Shown here piece by piece: positions 7,205 to 15,941 of a stretch of 64,000 bases of DNA (the stretch's first letter is position 1; every line of letters begins with the position of its first letter). A program made the translations under genes and the position numbers. This DNA comes from an uncultured Blautia sp. GTDB taxonomy: Bacteria; Bacillota; Clostridia; Lachnospirales; Lachnospiraceae. The stretch is taken from NCBI GenBank assembly GCA_937893675.1, contig CALBGI010000024.1, forward strand, positions 1-64,000, written 5' to 3'. The notes beneath the pieces are model-generated. The model did no database searches. It was given only the letters and a program-made list of their open reading frames with translations, and was not told the origin of the DNA.

Positions 7205-8248
7205 ATGGGTACATTACTCTCCTATAGCGGGCTTTCCACAAAGATCAGGGCCATGCAGAGCCAGCTTGTAAACGAGCAGCAGCTTCAAGATATCCTGGAA
7301 CTTCCAAACGTTCCCCAGGCTGCCGCTTATCTGAAGCGACTCCCCCAGTACGCACAGTCCTGGGCTTCTCTGGACGAAAACGACCTGCATCGCGGGCAGA
7401 TAGAGAAGCTTTTGAAGCAGTCGGTTTTTCAGAATTTTTCCCGTATCTACAAATTCGCAAACAAAAAACAACGAACCTTTCTGGATCTGTATTCCAAACG
7501 CTACGAAATACGAATCCTCAAAGAAATCATGACCAACATTTTCGACCACCGGGACAACAGCTCCCTGGACCTTTCCCCCTACGCAGACTTTTTCCGGAAA
7601 CACTCCCGGATCGACTTTTGCGCTCTCGCTTCGTGCGAAACCATGGAGGAAATGATAAACGCCTTAAAAGGCAGCGAGTTCTACGCTCCCCTCTCCAAAA
7701 TCCTGGAGCACGAGGCACCCCTTTTGTTTGATTACGGAATGGCTCTGGATCTGTACTATTTTACCCAGATCTGGAATGTACGCAAAAAACTTTTCTCCGG
7801 CAACGATCTGGCGCAGATCACAAAGGCCTACGGAGAAAAATTCGATATGCTGAACCTTCAGTTTATCCAGCGTTCCCGTCGCTTTTTCAATATGGAACCG
7901 GCAACCATTTACGCGCTGCTGATCCCTATGACCTACAAACTGAAAAAGGAAGAGATCACAGCACTTGTGGAGGCACCCACCATGGAGGAAGCCAAAAATG
8001 TTTTTTCCAGAACCTATTACGGACGCAAATACAGTCATCTGACCGTAGCCAATCTGGAGGAGTTTTACAACTACATGCTCCGCGATATTCTGGAAAAAGA
8101 GGCGCGCAAGGATCCCTTCTCCGTAGCAATGATTTATTCCTATCTTTATCATAAAGAACACGAAGTCAACCGTCTCACCATCGCAATTGAGTGTGTGCGC
8201 TACGGTGTTCACTCTGATGAGGCGATGCGTTTCGTTCGCAACAACTAA
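7205..8248 (+). CDS. ntpC: V-type ATPase subunit C (AC39/d family)
   Basis: A 347-residue subunit that links the central rotor stalk to the membrane ring. The start follows AAGGAGGTGAGACGTC, 19 bp after the previous gene. Family features include an N-terminal SYSGLSTKIRAMQSQL segment and the repeated three-helix bundles with SRTYYGRKYSHLTVANLEEF near residue 270. The C-terminal EHEVNRLTIAIECVRYG motif is also typical. The length is normal for the bacterial form. Confidence 0.9.
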   Translation: MGTLLSYSGLSTKIRAMQSQLVNEQQLQDILELPNVPQAAAYLKRLPQYAQSWASLDENDLHRGQIEKLLKQSVFQNFSRIYKFANKKQRTFLDLYSKRYEIRILKEIMTNIFDHRDNSSLDLSPYADFFRKHSRIDFCALASCETMEEMINALKGSEFYAPLSKILEHEAPLLFDYGMALDLYYFTQIWNVRKKLFSGNDLAQITKAYGEKFDMLNLQFIQRSRRFFNMEPATIYALLIPMTYKLKKEEITALVEAPTMEEAKNVFSRTYYGRKYSHLTVANLEEFYNYMLRDILEKEARKDPFSVAMIYSYLYHKEHEVNRLTIAIECVRYGVHSDEAMRFVRNN

Positions 8249-8266
8249 AAACCCGGAGGTATCAAC

Positions 8267-10204
8267 GTGATTGAAAAAATGAAATTCCTGAGCATTACCG
8301 GGCCAAAGGCGGACATTGACCGGGTGGTAAGCACGTATCTCAACAAATACGAGATCCATCTGGAAAATGCTCTGGCCGAGCTGACTGCAGTGGAATCCCT
8401 GTCTCCTTATCTGGAAATCAATCCCTATAAGGAAGCCCAGACCACTGCCAACGGATATTATCAGGAGCTCGAAAACACCGAGCAGGTTTCCCCGAGAGAC
8501 CTGTCCCTGGAGGACGCCCTCGCGGCTGTCCGCAAAATTGACGAAACACATACACAGTCTGAAGAGACCCGCATCCAGCTGGAAGAGCAGATAGAGTCGC
8601 TCACGGAATCTCTGCGCGTCATCCGCCCTTTCCGCAATCTGGATTACAATGTATCGTCCATTCTGCAGTTCCAATTCATCCGTTATCGTTTCGGAAGGAT
8701 TGAAAAGCAGTATTACGAAAAATTCAAAACCTACATCTATGACAACCTGGATACCGTTTTCATCAAGTGCGATGATGACAATGAATATATCTGGGGGCTT
8801 TACTTTGTGCCTACCCACGAGGCCCACAAAATTGATGCGGTGTACTCTTCCATGCATTTTGAGCGCATCTACATCCCTGACCAGTATGAAGGAACTGCCC
8901 GGGAGGCCTGTCAGAATCTGGAAGACCAGCTTTCCCAGACAGTAAAGCGTCTGGAAGACCAGAAAAAATCCTGGCGGCAGTATCTCAAAGATAATGCTTC
9001 CCTCATTGCAGGCGCCTGCGCCACGCTGGACGGCTTCTCCCAGCGTTTTGACGTGCGAAAGCTTGCTGCCTGCACCCGGGGCGACAGAGACAATTTTTAT
9101 ATTCTCTGCGGCTGGATGGGCGAACGGGATGCAAAGGCCTTTTCCAGAGAGGTGGAAAATGATGACAAAATCTTCTGCATCATTGAGAGCGATGAGCGGG
9201 ATGTCCAGAAAATGCCTCCCACAAAGCTGAAAAACGCCAAGCTGTTCAAGCCCTTTGAAATGTATACCAAAATGTACGGGCTTCCTGCTTACGGCGAAAT
9301 GGATCCCACCTGGTTCCTTGCCATTACCTACTCCTTTATTTTCGGAGCCATGTTCGGCGATGTAGGACAGGGACTTCTGCTCTTCCTGGGCGGAATCATC
9401 CTTTACAAGGTAAAACATCTGGATCTGGCGGGCATCATCGCCTGCGCCGGTGTTTTCTCCACCTTCTTCGGCTTTATGTATGGCAGTCTCTTCGGTTTTG
9501 AGGAAGTTCTTCATGCCTTTTGGCTGAAACCCATGAGCGCAATGATGAATGTTCCCCTGGTAGGCCGCCTGAATGTGGTATTTGTAGTAGCCATTGGCTT
9601 TGGTATGCTGCTGATCCTGGTTTGTATGATCTTCAACATCATCAATTCCATTCACAGCAAAAATACCGAAAAAATCTGGTTTGACAGCAACGCTGTGGCA
9701 GGCCTTGTATTTTATGGATCTGTCGTCGCTGTTCTCGGACTGTTCATTTCCGGCAGGAAGCTTCCGGCAACCGCCGTTCTTATCGTCATGTTCGGTGTAC
9801 CGCTTCTTCTCATGTTTTTGAAGGAGCCGCTCACCAACCTGGTAGAGAAAAAGGCGCATATCTTCCCGGAGAAAAAGGGCATGTTTTTTGTCCAGAGCTT
9901 CTTTGAGCTTTTTGAGGTGCTTTTAAGCTATCTTTCCAACACACTCTCCTTCCTGCGTATCGGCGCTTTCGCAGTCAGCCACGCAGCCATGATGGAGGTT
10001 GTGCTTATGCTTGCAGGTGCGACAGAGGGCGGAAATCCTAACTGGATCGTCATCATCCTCGGCAACCTGTTTGTCAGCGGCATGGAGGGCCTGATCGTAG
10101 GTATCCAGGTGCTGCGTCTGGAGTATTACGAAATATTCAGCCGCTTTTACGCGGGCAACGGACGGGCTTTCAAACCCTTCCTCAAAAAAAATACCGGGAA
10201 GTAA
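8267..10204 (+). CDS. ntpI: V-type ATPase subunit I (a subunit, ion channel/stator)
   Basis: A 645-residue membrane subunit that forms the ion half-channels next to the proteolipid ring. It starts at a GTG behind GGAGGT. The first 330 residues are a soluble coiled-coil arm, and the rest holds about seven to eight transmembrane helices. The conserved TYSFIFGAMFGDVGQGLLL block and the SNTLSFLRIGAFAVSHAAM helix carrying the essential arginine are present. The length agrees with the family. A long frame on the opposite strand over this gene is a compositional shadow. Confidence 0.93.
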   Translation: MIEKMKFLSITGPKADIDRVVSTYLNKYEIHLENALAELTAVESLSPYLEINPYKEAQTTANGYYQELENTEQVSPRDLSLEDALAAVRKIDETHTQSEETRIQLEEQIESLTESLRVIRPFRNLDYNVSSILQFQFIRYRFGRIEKQYYEKFKTYIYDNLDTVFIKCDDDNEYIWGLYFVPTHEAHKIDAVYSSMHFERIYIPDQYEGTAREACQNLEDQLSQTVKRLEDQKKSWRQYLKDNASLIAGACATLDGFSQRFDVRKLAACTRGDRDNFYILCGWMGERDAKAFSREVENDDKIFCIIESDERDVQKMPPTKLKNAKLFKPFEMYTKMYGLPAYGEMDPTWFLAITYSFIFGAMFGDVGQGLLLFLGGIILYKVKHLDLAGIIACAGVFSTFFGFMYGSLFGFEEVLHAFWLKPMSAMMNVPLVGRLNVVFVVAIGFGMLLILVCMIFNIINSIHSKNTEKIWFDSNAVAGLVFYGSVVAVLGLFISGRKLPATAVLIVMFGVPLLLMFLKEPLTNLVEKKAHIFPEKKGMFFVQSFFELFEVLLSYLSNTLSFLRIGAFAVSHAAMMEVVLMLAGATEGGNPNWIVIILGNLFVSGMEGLIVGIQVLRLEYYEIFSRFYAGNGRAFKPFLKKNTGK

Positions 10205-10286
10205 TTCCCGTTCATCATATGAATTTTATTTTTCACCAGAATTCATCCCTGATGGGATATACGTTTAACTTAAGGAGGATTTTATT

Positions 10287-10718
10287 ATGAACACTATGAT
10301 TCAGATTGTAACCGCTATCGCATTGATTCTCAGCATTATCGTACCCTTCGGCTATTTCTTCCTGGGCGAAAAAAGCCAGAAGCGCTACAAAAAATCCCTG
10401 GCAGCCAACTGCTTTTTCTTCTTCGGAACCGTGCTTGTGGCTTCCGTTGTGATGTTTGCAGGCACCGCCAGCGTACAGGCTGCTTCCGCTGATGCTTCCG
10501 GCCTTGCAACCGGACTTGGCTACTTAAGTGCAGCCCTGGTTACCGGTATCTCCGGCATCGGCTCCGGTATCGCCGTAGCAAGCTCCGCAAGCGCAGCTCT
10601 TGGCGCACTGAGCGAGGACGGTTCCCTGTTTGGTAAATCCATTATCTTCGTAGCTATGGCCGAAGGTATCGCACTTTACGGTCTGATCATTTCCTTCATG
10701 ATTCTTGGTAAGCTCTAA
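10287..10718 (+). CDS. ntpK: V-type ATPase proteolipid subunit K (c ring)
   Basis: A 143-residue membrane protein that forms the rotor ring. Four helices are visible as two hairpins. The second hairpin has the glycine-rich GISGIGSGIAVASSASAALG face and the ion-binding glutamate in AMAEGIALYGL. The first hairpin has diverged, with no glutamate and a KSQKRYKKS loop, as in NtpK-type duplicated subunits that keep one ion site per two hairpins. Whether Na+ or H+ is carried cannot be settled from the motif. The start follows AAGGAGG. Confidence 0.9.
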   Translation: MNTMIQIVTAIALILSIIVPFGYFFLGEKSQKRYKKSLAANCFFFFGTVLVASVVMFAGTASVQAASADASGLATGLGYLSAALVTGISGIGSGIAVASSASAALGALSEDGSLFGKSIIFVAMAEGIALYGLIISFMILGKL

Positions 10719-10732
10719 AAGGCGGAATTTTT

Positions 10733-11041
10733 ATGAAAATGTATCTTATCAGTGACAACATTGATACCTATACCGGCATGCGCCTCGCAGGTGTGGAGGG
10801 TGTGGTCGTCCATGAGCGCGACGAATTAAAAGAAGCTCTGGAACGTGCCATTGCCGACAAAGAAATCGGCATTATCCTTCTCACCGAAAAGTTCGGCCGG
10901 GAATTCCCGAAAATCGTGGACGACGTCAAGCTTCACCACAAAACGCCCCTGATCATCGAAATTCCCGACCGGCATGGTACTGGCCGTAAGCCGGACTTTA
11001 TCACTTCATATGTAAATGAGGCAATCGGTTTAAAACTATAG
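10733..11041 (+). CDS. V-type ATPase subunit F (central stalk)
   Basis: A 102-residue Rossmann-like subunit of the rotor. It begins MKMYLISDNIDTYTGMRLAGVEG, which matches the family opening (a beta strand, then the TGMRLAG turn), and ends with the IPDRHG..PDFITSYVNEAIG segment. It lies 14 bp after the proteolipid gene and 12 bp before subunit E, with no terminator between. NtpG is the Enterococcus hirae name for this subunit. Confidence 0.88.
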   Translation: MKMYLISDNIDTYTGMRLAGVEGVVVHERDELKEALERAIADKEIGIILLTEKFGREFPKIVDDVKLHHKTPLIIEIPDRHGTGRKPDFITSYVNEAIGLKL

Positions 11042-11053
11042 GCAGGTGATATT

Positions 11054-11641
11054 ATGACGATAGATGAAAAGCTGCAGCATTTCTACGATGTTACCGTACA
11101 GGAGGTTCAGGCAGATGCAGAACGCGAGCTTGAGGAATCCCGGGCAAACCTGGAAGAAATGCTGAAAAAACATAAAAAGAGCCGCAGGCTCAGCGCAGAA
11201 GGCGAGATCAGAGCTGCCTCCGAAAATGCCCGCCACGAGATCAACAAGGCACTTTCCGCACAGCAGCTCACCATTAAGCGCCACTGGAATCAGAAACAGA
11301 ACGCATTAAAAGAAGAACTTTTCGGCGAAGTCAAAAATCTTCTGACGGATTTTGCAAAAACACCGGAATACCAGGAGTACCTTTGCCGTAAAATTGAGGA
11401 AGCCAAGACCTTTGCCGGTGAAGACAAAATGAAAATTTATCTGGCTCCTGCGGACGAAGCTTTGATTCTTCCGCTTTCCCAAAAAACCGGCGTGTCCCTG
11501 CTTCTTTCAACAGAAGATTTCATCGGCGGAATCCGTGCGGTTATCCCCGGCAAAAACATACTCATTGACAATTCTTTCCTGGAGGGCCTGCGTTCCATGT
11601 CCAGGGAATTTACATTCGGCGGAGGACAGCAGCATGAGTAA
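11054..11641 (+). CDS. ntpE: V-type ATPase subunit E (peripheral stalk)
   Basis: A 195-residue stalk subunit. The N-terminal 110 residues are a long charged helix that would pair with the G/H subunit encoded first in the operon. The C-terminal globular part has the STEDFIGGIRAVIPGKNILIDNS segment typical of family E, which binds the top of the catalytic head. The 3' end overlaps the start of subunit A by 8 bp. Confidence 0.88.
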   Translation: MTIDEKLQHFYDVTVQEVQADAERELEESRANLEEMLKKHKKSRRLSAEGEIRAASENARHEINKALSAQQLTIKRHWNQKQNALKEELFGEVKNLLTDFAKTPEYQEYLCRKIEEAKTFAGEDKMKIYLAPADEALILPLSQKTGVSLLLSTEDFIGGIRAVIPGKNILIDNSFLEGLRSMSREFTFGGGQQHE

Positions 11642-13403
11642 AACAGGCATTATTTACGGCGTCAACGGCCCTGTCATTTATCTTCAGGGTGACGCCGGCT
11701 TCAAAATTTCCGAAATGGTTTATGTCGGCCCGGAAAAACTGGTAGGCGAGGTCATCGGCCTCAAGAAAGGCATGACGACCGTACAGGTCTTTGAGGAAAC
11801 CACCGGCCTTCGGCCTGGACAGACCGTGGAGGGAACCGGCGATGCCATTTCCGTTCTTCTCGGACCCGGCATCATTCACAATATTTTCGACGGTATCCAG
11901 CGTCCCCTGGGCGAAATTGCAAAAGCCTCCGGAAAATATATTTCCCGCGGCGTCAGCGTAGATTCTCTGGACACCCAGAAAAAATGGAAAACCCACATTA
12001 CCGTAAAAGAGGGAGATGTCATCGGACCCGGCACGATCATTGCCGAGACGCCGGAAACCCTCTCCATTGTACACAAATCCATGGTTCCCCCCACCTGCAG
12101 TGAGGGAACCGTCATCCGCGCGGCAGCGGACGGCGAATATACCATCCTGGAACCCATTGTAACCATTCGTCTGGCAGACGGAAGCGAACGCGAGCTTGCG
12201 CTTGCGCAGAAATGGCCGATCCGTGTTCCCCGCCCCACCCACAGACGTTTTCCGGCCAGCGTTCCGCTGGTTACCGGCCAGAGGATCCTGGACACTCTGT
12301 TCCCCATTGCCAAGGGAGGCACAGCAGCTGTCCCCGGCGGCTTCGGAACCGGAAAAACCATGACCCAGCACCAGATCGCAAAATGGTCTGACGCGGACAT
12401 CATCATCTACATTGGCTGCGGAGAGCGCGGCAACGAGATGACCCAGGTTCTGGAGGATTTTGGAAAGCTGATCGACCCGAAATCCGGCAACCTGATGATG
12501 GACCGTACCACCTTGATCGCCAACACCTCCAACATGCCGGTTGCGGCGCGTGAGGCTTCAATTTATACCGGTGTAACCCTGGCGGAATACTACCGTGACA
12601 TGGGTTATGACGTAGCCATTATGGCAGACTCTACTTCCCGCTGGGCTGAGGCTCTCCGTGAGCTGTCCGGACGTCTGGAGGAGATGCCTGCGGAGGAAGG
12701 CTTCCCCGCTTATCTTGCCTCCAAGCTATCCGCATTTTACGAGCGCGCCGGCATGATGCAGAACTTAAACGGAACCGAAGGCTCTGTCACCATCATCGGA
12801 GCCGTTTCTCCGCAGGGCGGTGACTTCTCCGAGCCTGTGACACAGAATACCAAACGTTTTGTCCGCTGCTTCTGGGGACTGGACAAGTCCCTTGCCTATG
12901 CCCGTCACTTCCCCGCAATCCACTGGCTTACCAGCTACAGCGAGTATCTGGAGGATTTAAGCCCCTGGTACCGCGCAAATGTATCGACCCGCTTTGTGGA
13001 TGACCGCAACAAGATCATGGCGATCCTCAACCAGGAAAGCTCTCTCATGGAAATTGTAAAGCTGATCGGAAACGATGTTCTGCCGGACGACCAGAAGCTG
13101 ACGCTGGAGATTGCAAGAGTGATTCGCCTGGGCTTTCTGCAGCAGAATGCGTTCCATGCAGAGGACACCTGTGTTCCCATGGAAAAGCAGTTCCAGATGA
13201 TGGAGATCATCCTTTACCTCTACGAAAAAGCCCGCGCTCTTGTAAACCGCGGAATGCCGGTTTCTGTGCTTCGTGAGGACAATATTTTTGAGCGCATCAT
13301 TTCCATTAAATATGATGTTCCCAACAACGAACTGGAAAAATTTGAAGAATACCGGGCAGATATTGACCGGTTCTACAACAACGTATTGGAAAAGAACGGC
13401 TAA
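11634..13403 (+). CDS. ntpA: V-type ATPase catalytic subunit A
   Basis: Hydrolyses or makes ATP in the catalytic head. I place the start at the ATG at 11634, after GGAGGACAGCAGC. This gives 589 residues, the usual length, and overlaps ntpE by 8 bp. The P-loop is GGFGTGKT at residues 235-242, where family members normally read GPFGSGKT, so the proline is replaced. The arginine-finger region, the GERGNEMT motif and the non-homologous insertion between residues 110 and 190 are all present. The MADSTSRWAEALRE block is intact. Confidence 0.97.
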   Translation: MSKTGIIYGVNGPVIYLQGDAGFKISEMVYVGPEKLVGEVIGLKKGMTTVQVFEETTGLRPGQTVEGTGDAISVLLGPGIIHNIFDGIQRPLGEIAKASGKYISRGVSVDSLDTQKKWKTHITVKEGDVIGPGTIIAETPETLSIVHKSMVPPTCSEGTVIRAAADGEYTILEPIVTIRLADGSERELALAQKWPIRVPRPTHRRFPASVPLVTGQRILDTLFPIAKGGTAAVPGGFGTGKTMTQHQIAKWSDADIIIYIGCGERGNEMTQVLEDFGKLIDPKSGNLMMDRTTLIANTSNMPVAAREASIYTGVTLAEYYRDMGYDVAIMADSTSRWAEALRELSGRLEEMPAEEGFPAYLASKLSAFYERAGMMQNLNGTEGSVTIIGAVSPQGGDFSEPVTQNTKRFVRCFWGLDKSLAYARHFPAIHWLTSYSEYLEDLSPWYRANVSTRFVDDRNKIMAILNQESSLMEIVKLIGNDVLPDDQKLTLEIARVIRLGFLQQNAFHAEDTCVPMEKQFQMMEIILYLYEKARALVNRGMPVSVLREDNIFERIISIKYDVPNNELEKFEEYRADIDRFYNNVLEKNG

Positions 13404-13417
13404 GGAGGAATTGATTT

Positions 13418-14806
13418 ATGGCAATTGAATATTTGGGCTTAAGCGAAATCAACGGTCCTCTTGTAGTTCTGGAGGGCGTAAAAAACGCTTCCTATGAAGA
13501 AATCGTAGAATTCCGCATGGATGACGGCACGCGCAAAATCGGCCGTATTGTGGAAATATACGAAGACAAGGCTGTGATCCAGGTTTTTGAGGGAACCGAC
13601 AATATGTCCCTCAAAAATACGCACACACGCCTCACCGGGCGTCCCATGGAAATCGGACTGTCCCCGGAAATTCTCGGCCGTACCTTCAACGGTATCGGCC
13701 AGCCCATTGACGGACTGGAAGATATCACTCCCGAGGTCAGCCTGAACATCAACGGACTGCCCTTGAATCCTGTGACACGGGAATATCCCCGAAACTATAT
13801 CAACACCGGTATCTCCGCCATTGACGGACTGACCACGCTGATCCGCGGACAGAAGCTTCCGATCTTCTCCGGAAACGGACTTCCCCACGACAAGCTGGCC
13901 GCTCAGATCGTGCGCCAGGCATCTCTGGGCGCAGGCTCTGACGAGAACTTCGCCATCGTGTTTGCCGCCATGGGCGTCAAATATGACGTGGCTGAATTTT
14001 TCCGCCGCACCTTTGAGGAGAGCGGAGCCTCCGACCATGTTGTCATGTTCCTGAATCTTGCCAACGACCCGGTGGTGGAGCGTCTGCTCACTCCGAAGAT
14101 TGCCCTGACTGCTGCTGAATATCTGGCGTTTGAAAAGGGTATGCACATTCTTGTTATTTTGACGGATATCACCTCCTTCTGCGAGGCCATGCGTGAGGTT
14201 TCCTCCTCCAAGGGAGAAATCCCCTCCCGTAAGGGCTATCCCGGCTATCTTTACAGCGAGCTGGCTACCCTCTACGAGCGCGCCGGCATTGTGCAGGGCG
14301 GAAAGGGTTCTGTCACCCAGATTCCCATTCTCACCATGCCAAACGATGATATCACGCATCCCATCCCCGACTTGACGGGTTATATTACAGAAGGACAGAT
14401 CGTACTGGAGCGCCAGCTGCACGGACAGTCCATTTATCCCCCGATCAACGTGCTCCCCTCTCTTTCCCGTCTGATGAAGGACGGCATCGGAGAAGGCTTT
14501 ACCAGAGCAGATCACCAGGATGTGGCAAACCAGCTTTTCTCCTGCTACGCAAAGGTGGGAGATGCACGCGCCCTGGCCTCCGTTATCGGCGAGGACGAGC
14601 TTTCTCCCCTGGACAAACGATATCTGGTATTCGGAAAAGCCTTTGAGGCGGAGTTTGTCGGACAGACCGAAACCGAAAACCGCAGCATTACCGAAACCCT
14701 CGACAAAGGCTGGGAGCTTCTGGGACTGCTGCCCAAGGAAGAACTTGACCGAATCGACACAAAAATTCTGGAACAGTATTATCATGAGACTGTCCGTGAA
14801 GCTTAA
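13418..14806 (+). CDS. ntpB: V-type ATPase regulatory subunit B
   Basis: The 462-residue non-catalytic partner of subunit A. The start follows AAGGAGG, 14 bp after ntpA. The P-loop position reads SGNGLPHDKLAAQI, without the GKT of catalytic subunits, which is normal for B. The conserved TILTMPNDDITHPIPDLTGY segment and the EGQIVLERQLH motif identify the family. The length is normal. It alternates with A in the head and contributes to the nucleotide sites at the interface. Confidence 0.97.
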   Translation: MAIEYLGLSEINGPLVVLEGVKNASYEEIVEFRMDDGTRKIGRIVEIYEDKAVIQVFEGTDNMSLKNTHTRLTGRPMEIGLSPEILGRTFNGIGQPIDGLEDITPEVSLNINGLPLNPVTREYPRNYINTGISAIDGLTTLIRGQKLPIFSGNGLPHDKLAAQIVRQASLGAGSDENFAIVFAAMGVKYDVAEFFRRTFEESGASDHVVMFLNLANDPVVERLLTPKIALTAAEYLAFEKGMHILVILTDITSFCEAMREVSSSKGEIPSRKGYPGYLYSELATLYERAGIVQGGKGSVTQIPILTMPNDDITHPIPDLTGYITEGQIVLERQLHGQSIYPPINVLPSLSRLMKDGIGEGFTRADHQDVANQLFSCYAKVGDARALASVIGEDELSPLDKRYLVFGKAFEAEFVGQTETENRSITETLDKGWELLGLLPKEELDRIDTKILEQYYHETVREA

Positions 14807-14829
14807 CGTTTTGGAAGCGAGGTGATTTC

Positions 14830-15453
14830 ATGGATCCAAATACCTTTCCCACCAAGGGAAATCTCATACTTGCCAAGAATTCACTGGTTCTTTCCCGGCA
14901 GGGCTATGAGCTCATGGACAAAAAAAGAAACATCCTGATCCGCGAATTAATGGATCTCATCGATCAGGCAAAGGATATTCAGTCCCAGATCGACCAGACC
15001 TTCCGCGCAGCTTACGCGGCTTTACAGAAGGCGAATATGGAAATCGGCATTGCCTTTGTGGAGCAGATCGCCTACACGGTCCCTATCGAAAACTCTATCC
15101 GCATCAAAACGCGAAGCGTTATGGGCACGGAAATTCCTCTGGTGGAATACGACCACCAGACCAGCAACAAGCCCACCTATGCCTACTACAGCACCAAAGT
15201 TTCTCTGGACCAGGCAAAAATGGAGTTTGAAAAGGTAAAAGAGCTTTCCATTCGGCTCTCCATGATCGAAAACGCGGCGATCCGTCTGGCAAGCAATATC
15301 AAAAAAACCCAGAAGCGTGCAAACGCTCTGAAAAATATCACGATTCCAAAATTCGAGACTCTGACGCGGGATATCACGAACGCCCTGGAAGAAAAAGAGC
15401 GTGAGGAATTCACAAGACTTAAAGTTATCAAACGGATGAATCAAAATAAATAA
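14830..15453 (+). CDS. ntpD: V-type ATPase subunit D (central rotor shaft)
   Basis: The 207-residue shaft of the rotor, last gene of the operon. Two long helices form the coiled coil: the N-terminal block contains the PTKGNLILAKNSLVLSRQGY signature, and the C-terminal block contains KKTQKRANALKNITIPKFE. The start is an ATG with a GAGGTGATTTC site 24 bp after ntpB. A long terminator hairpin begins six bases past the stop. Confidence 0.95.
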   Translation: MDPNTFPTKGNLILAKNSLVLSRQGYELMDKKRNILIRELMDLIDQAKDIQSQIDQTFRAAYAALQKANMEIGIAFVEQIAYTVPIENSIRIKTRSVMGTEIPLVEYDHQTSNKPTYAYYSTKVSLDQAKMEFEKVKELSIRLSMIENAAIRLASNIKKTQKRANALKNITIPKFETLTRDITNALEEKEREEFTRLKVIKRMNQNK

Positions 15454-15458
15454 AAAAC

Positions 15459-15533
15459 AGGAGTTGTCGAGAAATGACGCTCCGGCGGTATCACGTTCCA
15501 CCGGAGCCGGTCATACTCGACAGCTCCTTTTTT
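15459..15533 (+). terminator. Long hairpin terminator of the V-ATPase operon
   Basis: GGAGTTGTCGAG pairs with CTCGACAGCTCC, inside it ATGAC pairs with GTCAT, and GCTCCGG pairs with CCGGAGC. These give a nearly continuous stem of more than 24 bp followed by TTTTTT. This is far longer than a typical intrinsic terminator. The first 37 bases closely match the terminator-like hairpin at 50303-50366, so the two belong to a shared repeat family. Confidence 0.9.
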
Positions 15534-15757
15534 CATTTTTCCCCTTGCTTTTCCGGCATACGCCAATCGTTTCCAGCATCCTTAAATTAACAGAATATTT
15601 GTTTTAACAAGCTTAAATTATTCTTATTTCCAAGAATATTCAACCAGTTTTCGACTTCTCAAAAGTCAATAGAATTTCGTCTTTTTTTGTCGTTTTGTGG
15701 AGATTTATGATTTTTGACCAAAACATTTGTTTTTTATTTTTTTATGTAAATCTCTTA

Positions 15758-15846
15758 TATACACACTATCCACTGTGGATAATGTGGATAACTTTGTGTA
15801 TAACTTGATTTTCCTATGTTTGTCCCACCTTTGACCTGTGGAAAAC
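15758..15846. other. Dense array of DnaA-box-like 9-mers in an AT-rich gap
   Basis: The 408-bp gap 15534-15941 has no gene. It holds two perfect DnaA boxes in reverse orientation, TGTGGATAA at 15775-15783 and 15784-15792. There is a one-mismatch box TGTGTATAA at 15796-15804 and another, TGTGGAAAA, at 15838-15846. Two forward 7-of-9 matches lie at 15758 and 15767. Five of the six are packed almost end to end. AT-rich T-tracts lie on both sides (about 15690-15755 and 15848-15930), resembling an unwinding element. No dnaA, dnaN or rpmH is nearby, so it could be a DnaA titration or regulatory cluster, or an origin. Confidence 0.7.
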
Positions 15847-15941
15847 TATTGTTTTTTTATTTGTACATAACCGTTTCTTCGACATTCTTTGTGCATTCTG
15901 CTATTTTTTCGTTTGGTCTTGACAAAATTCGTTTTTATCAC

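Noticed and set aside
7664..9859. A 731-codon open frame on the minus strand opposite the V-ATPase C and I genes
   Set aside because: It lies antisense to clear ATPase genes, has no ribosome binding site at a sensible start and no recognisable domain. It is a by-product of codon composition.
15534..15941. Calling the DnaA-box array the chromosomal oriC
   Set aside because: dnaA, dnaN and rpmH are absent nearby, and the rpl operon orientation to the right argues against a fork starting here. Kept as a cluster of unknown role.
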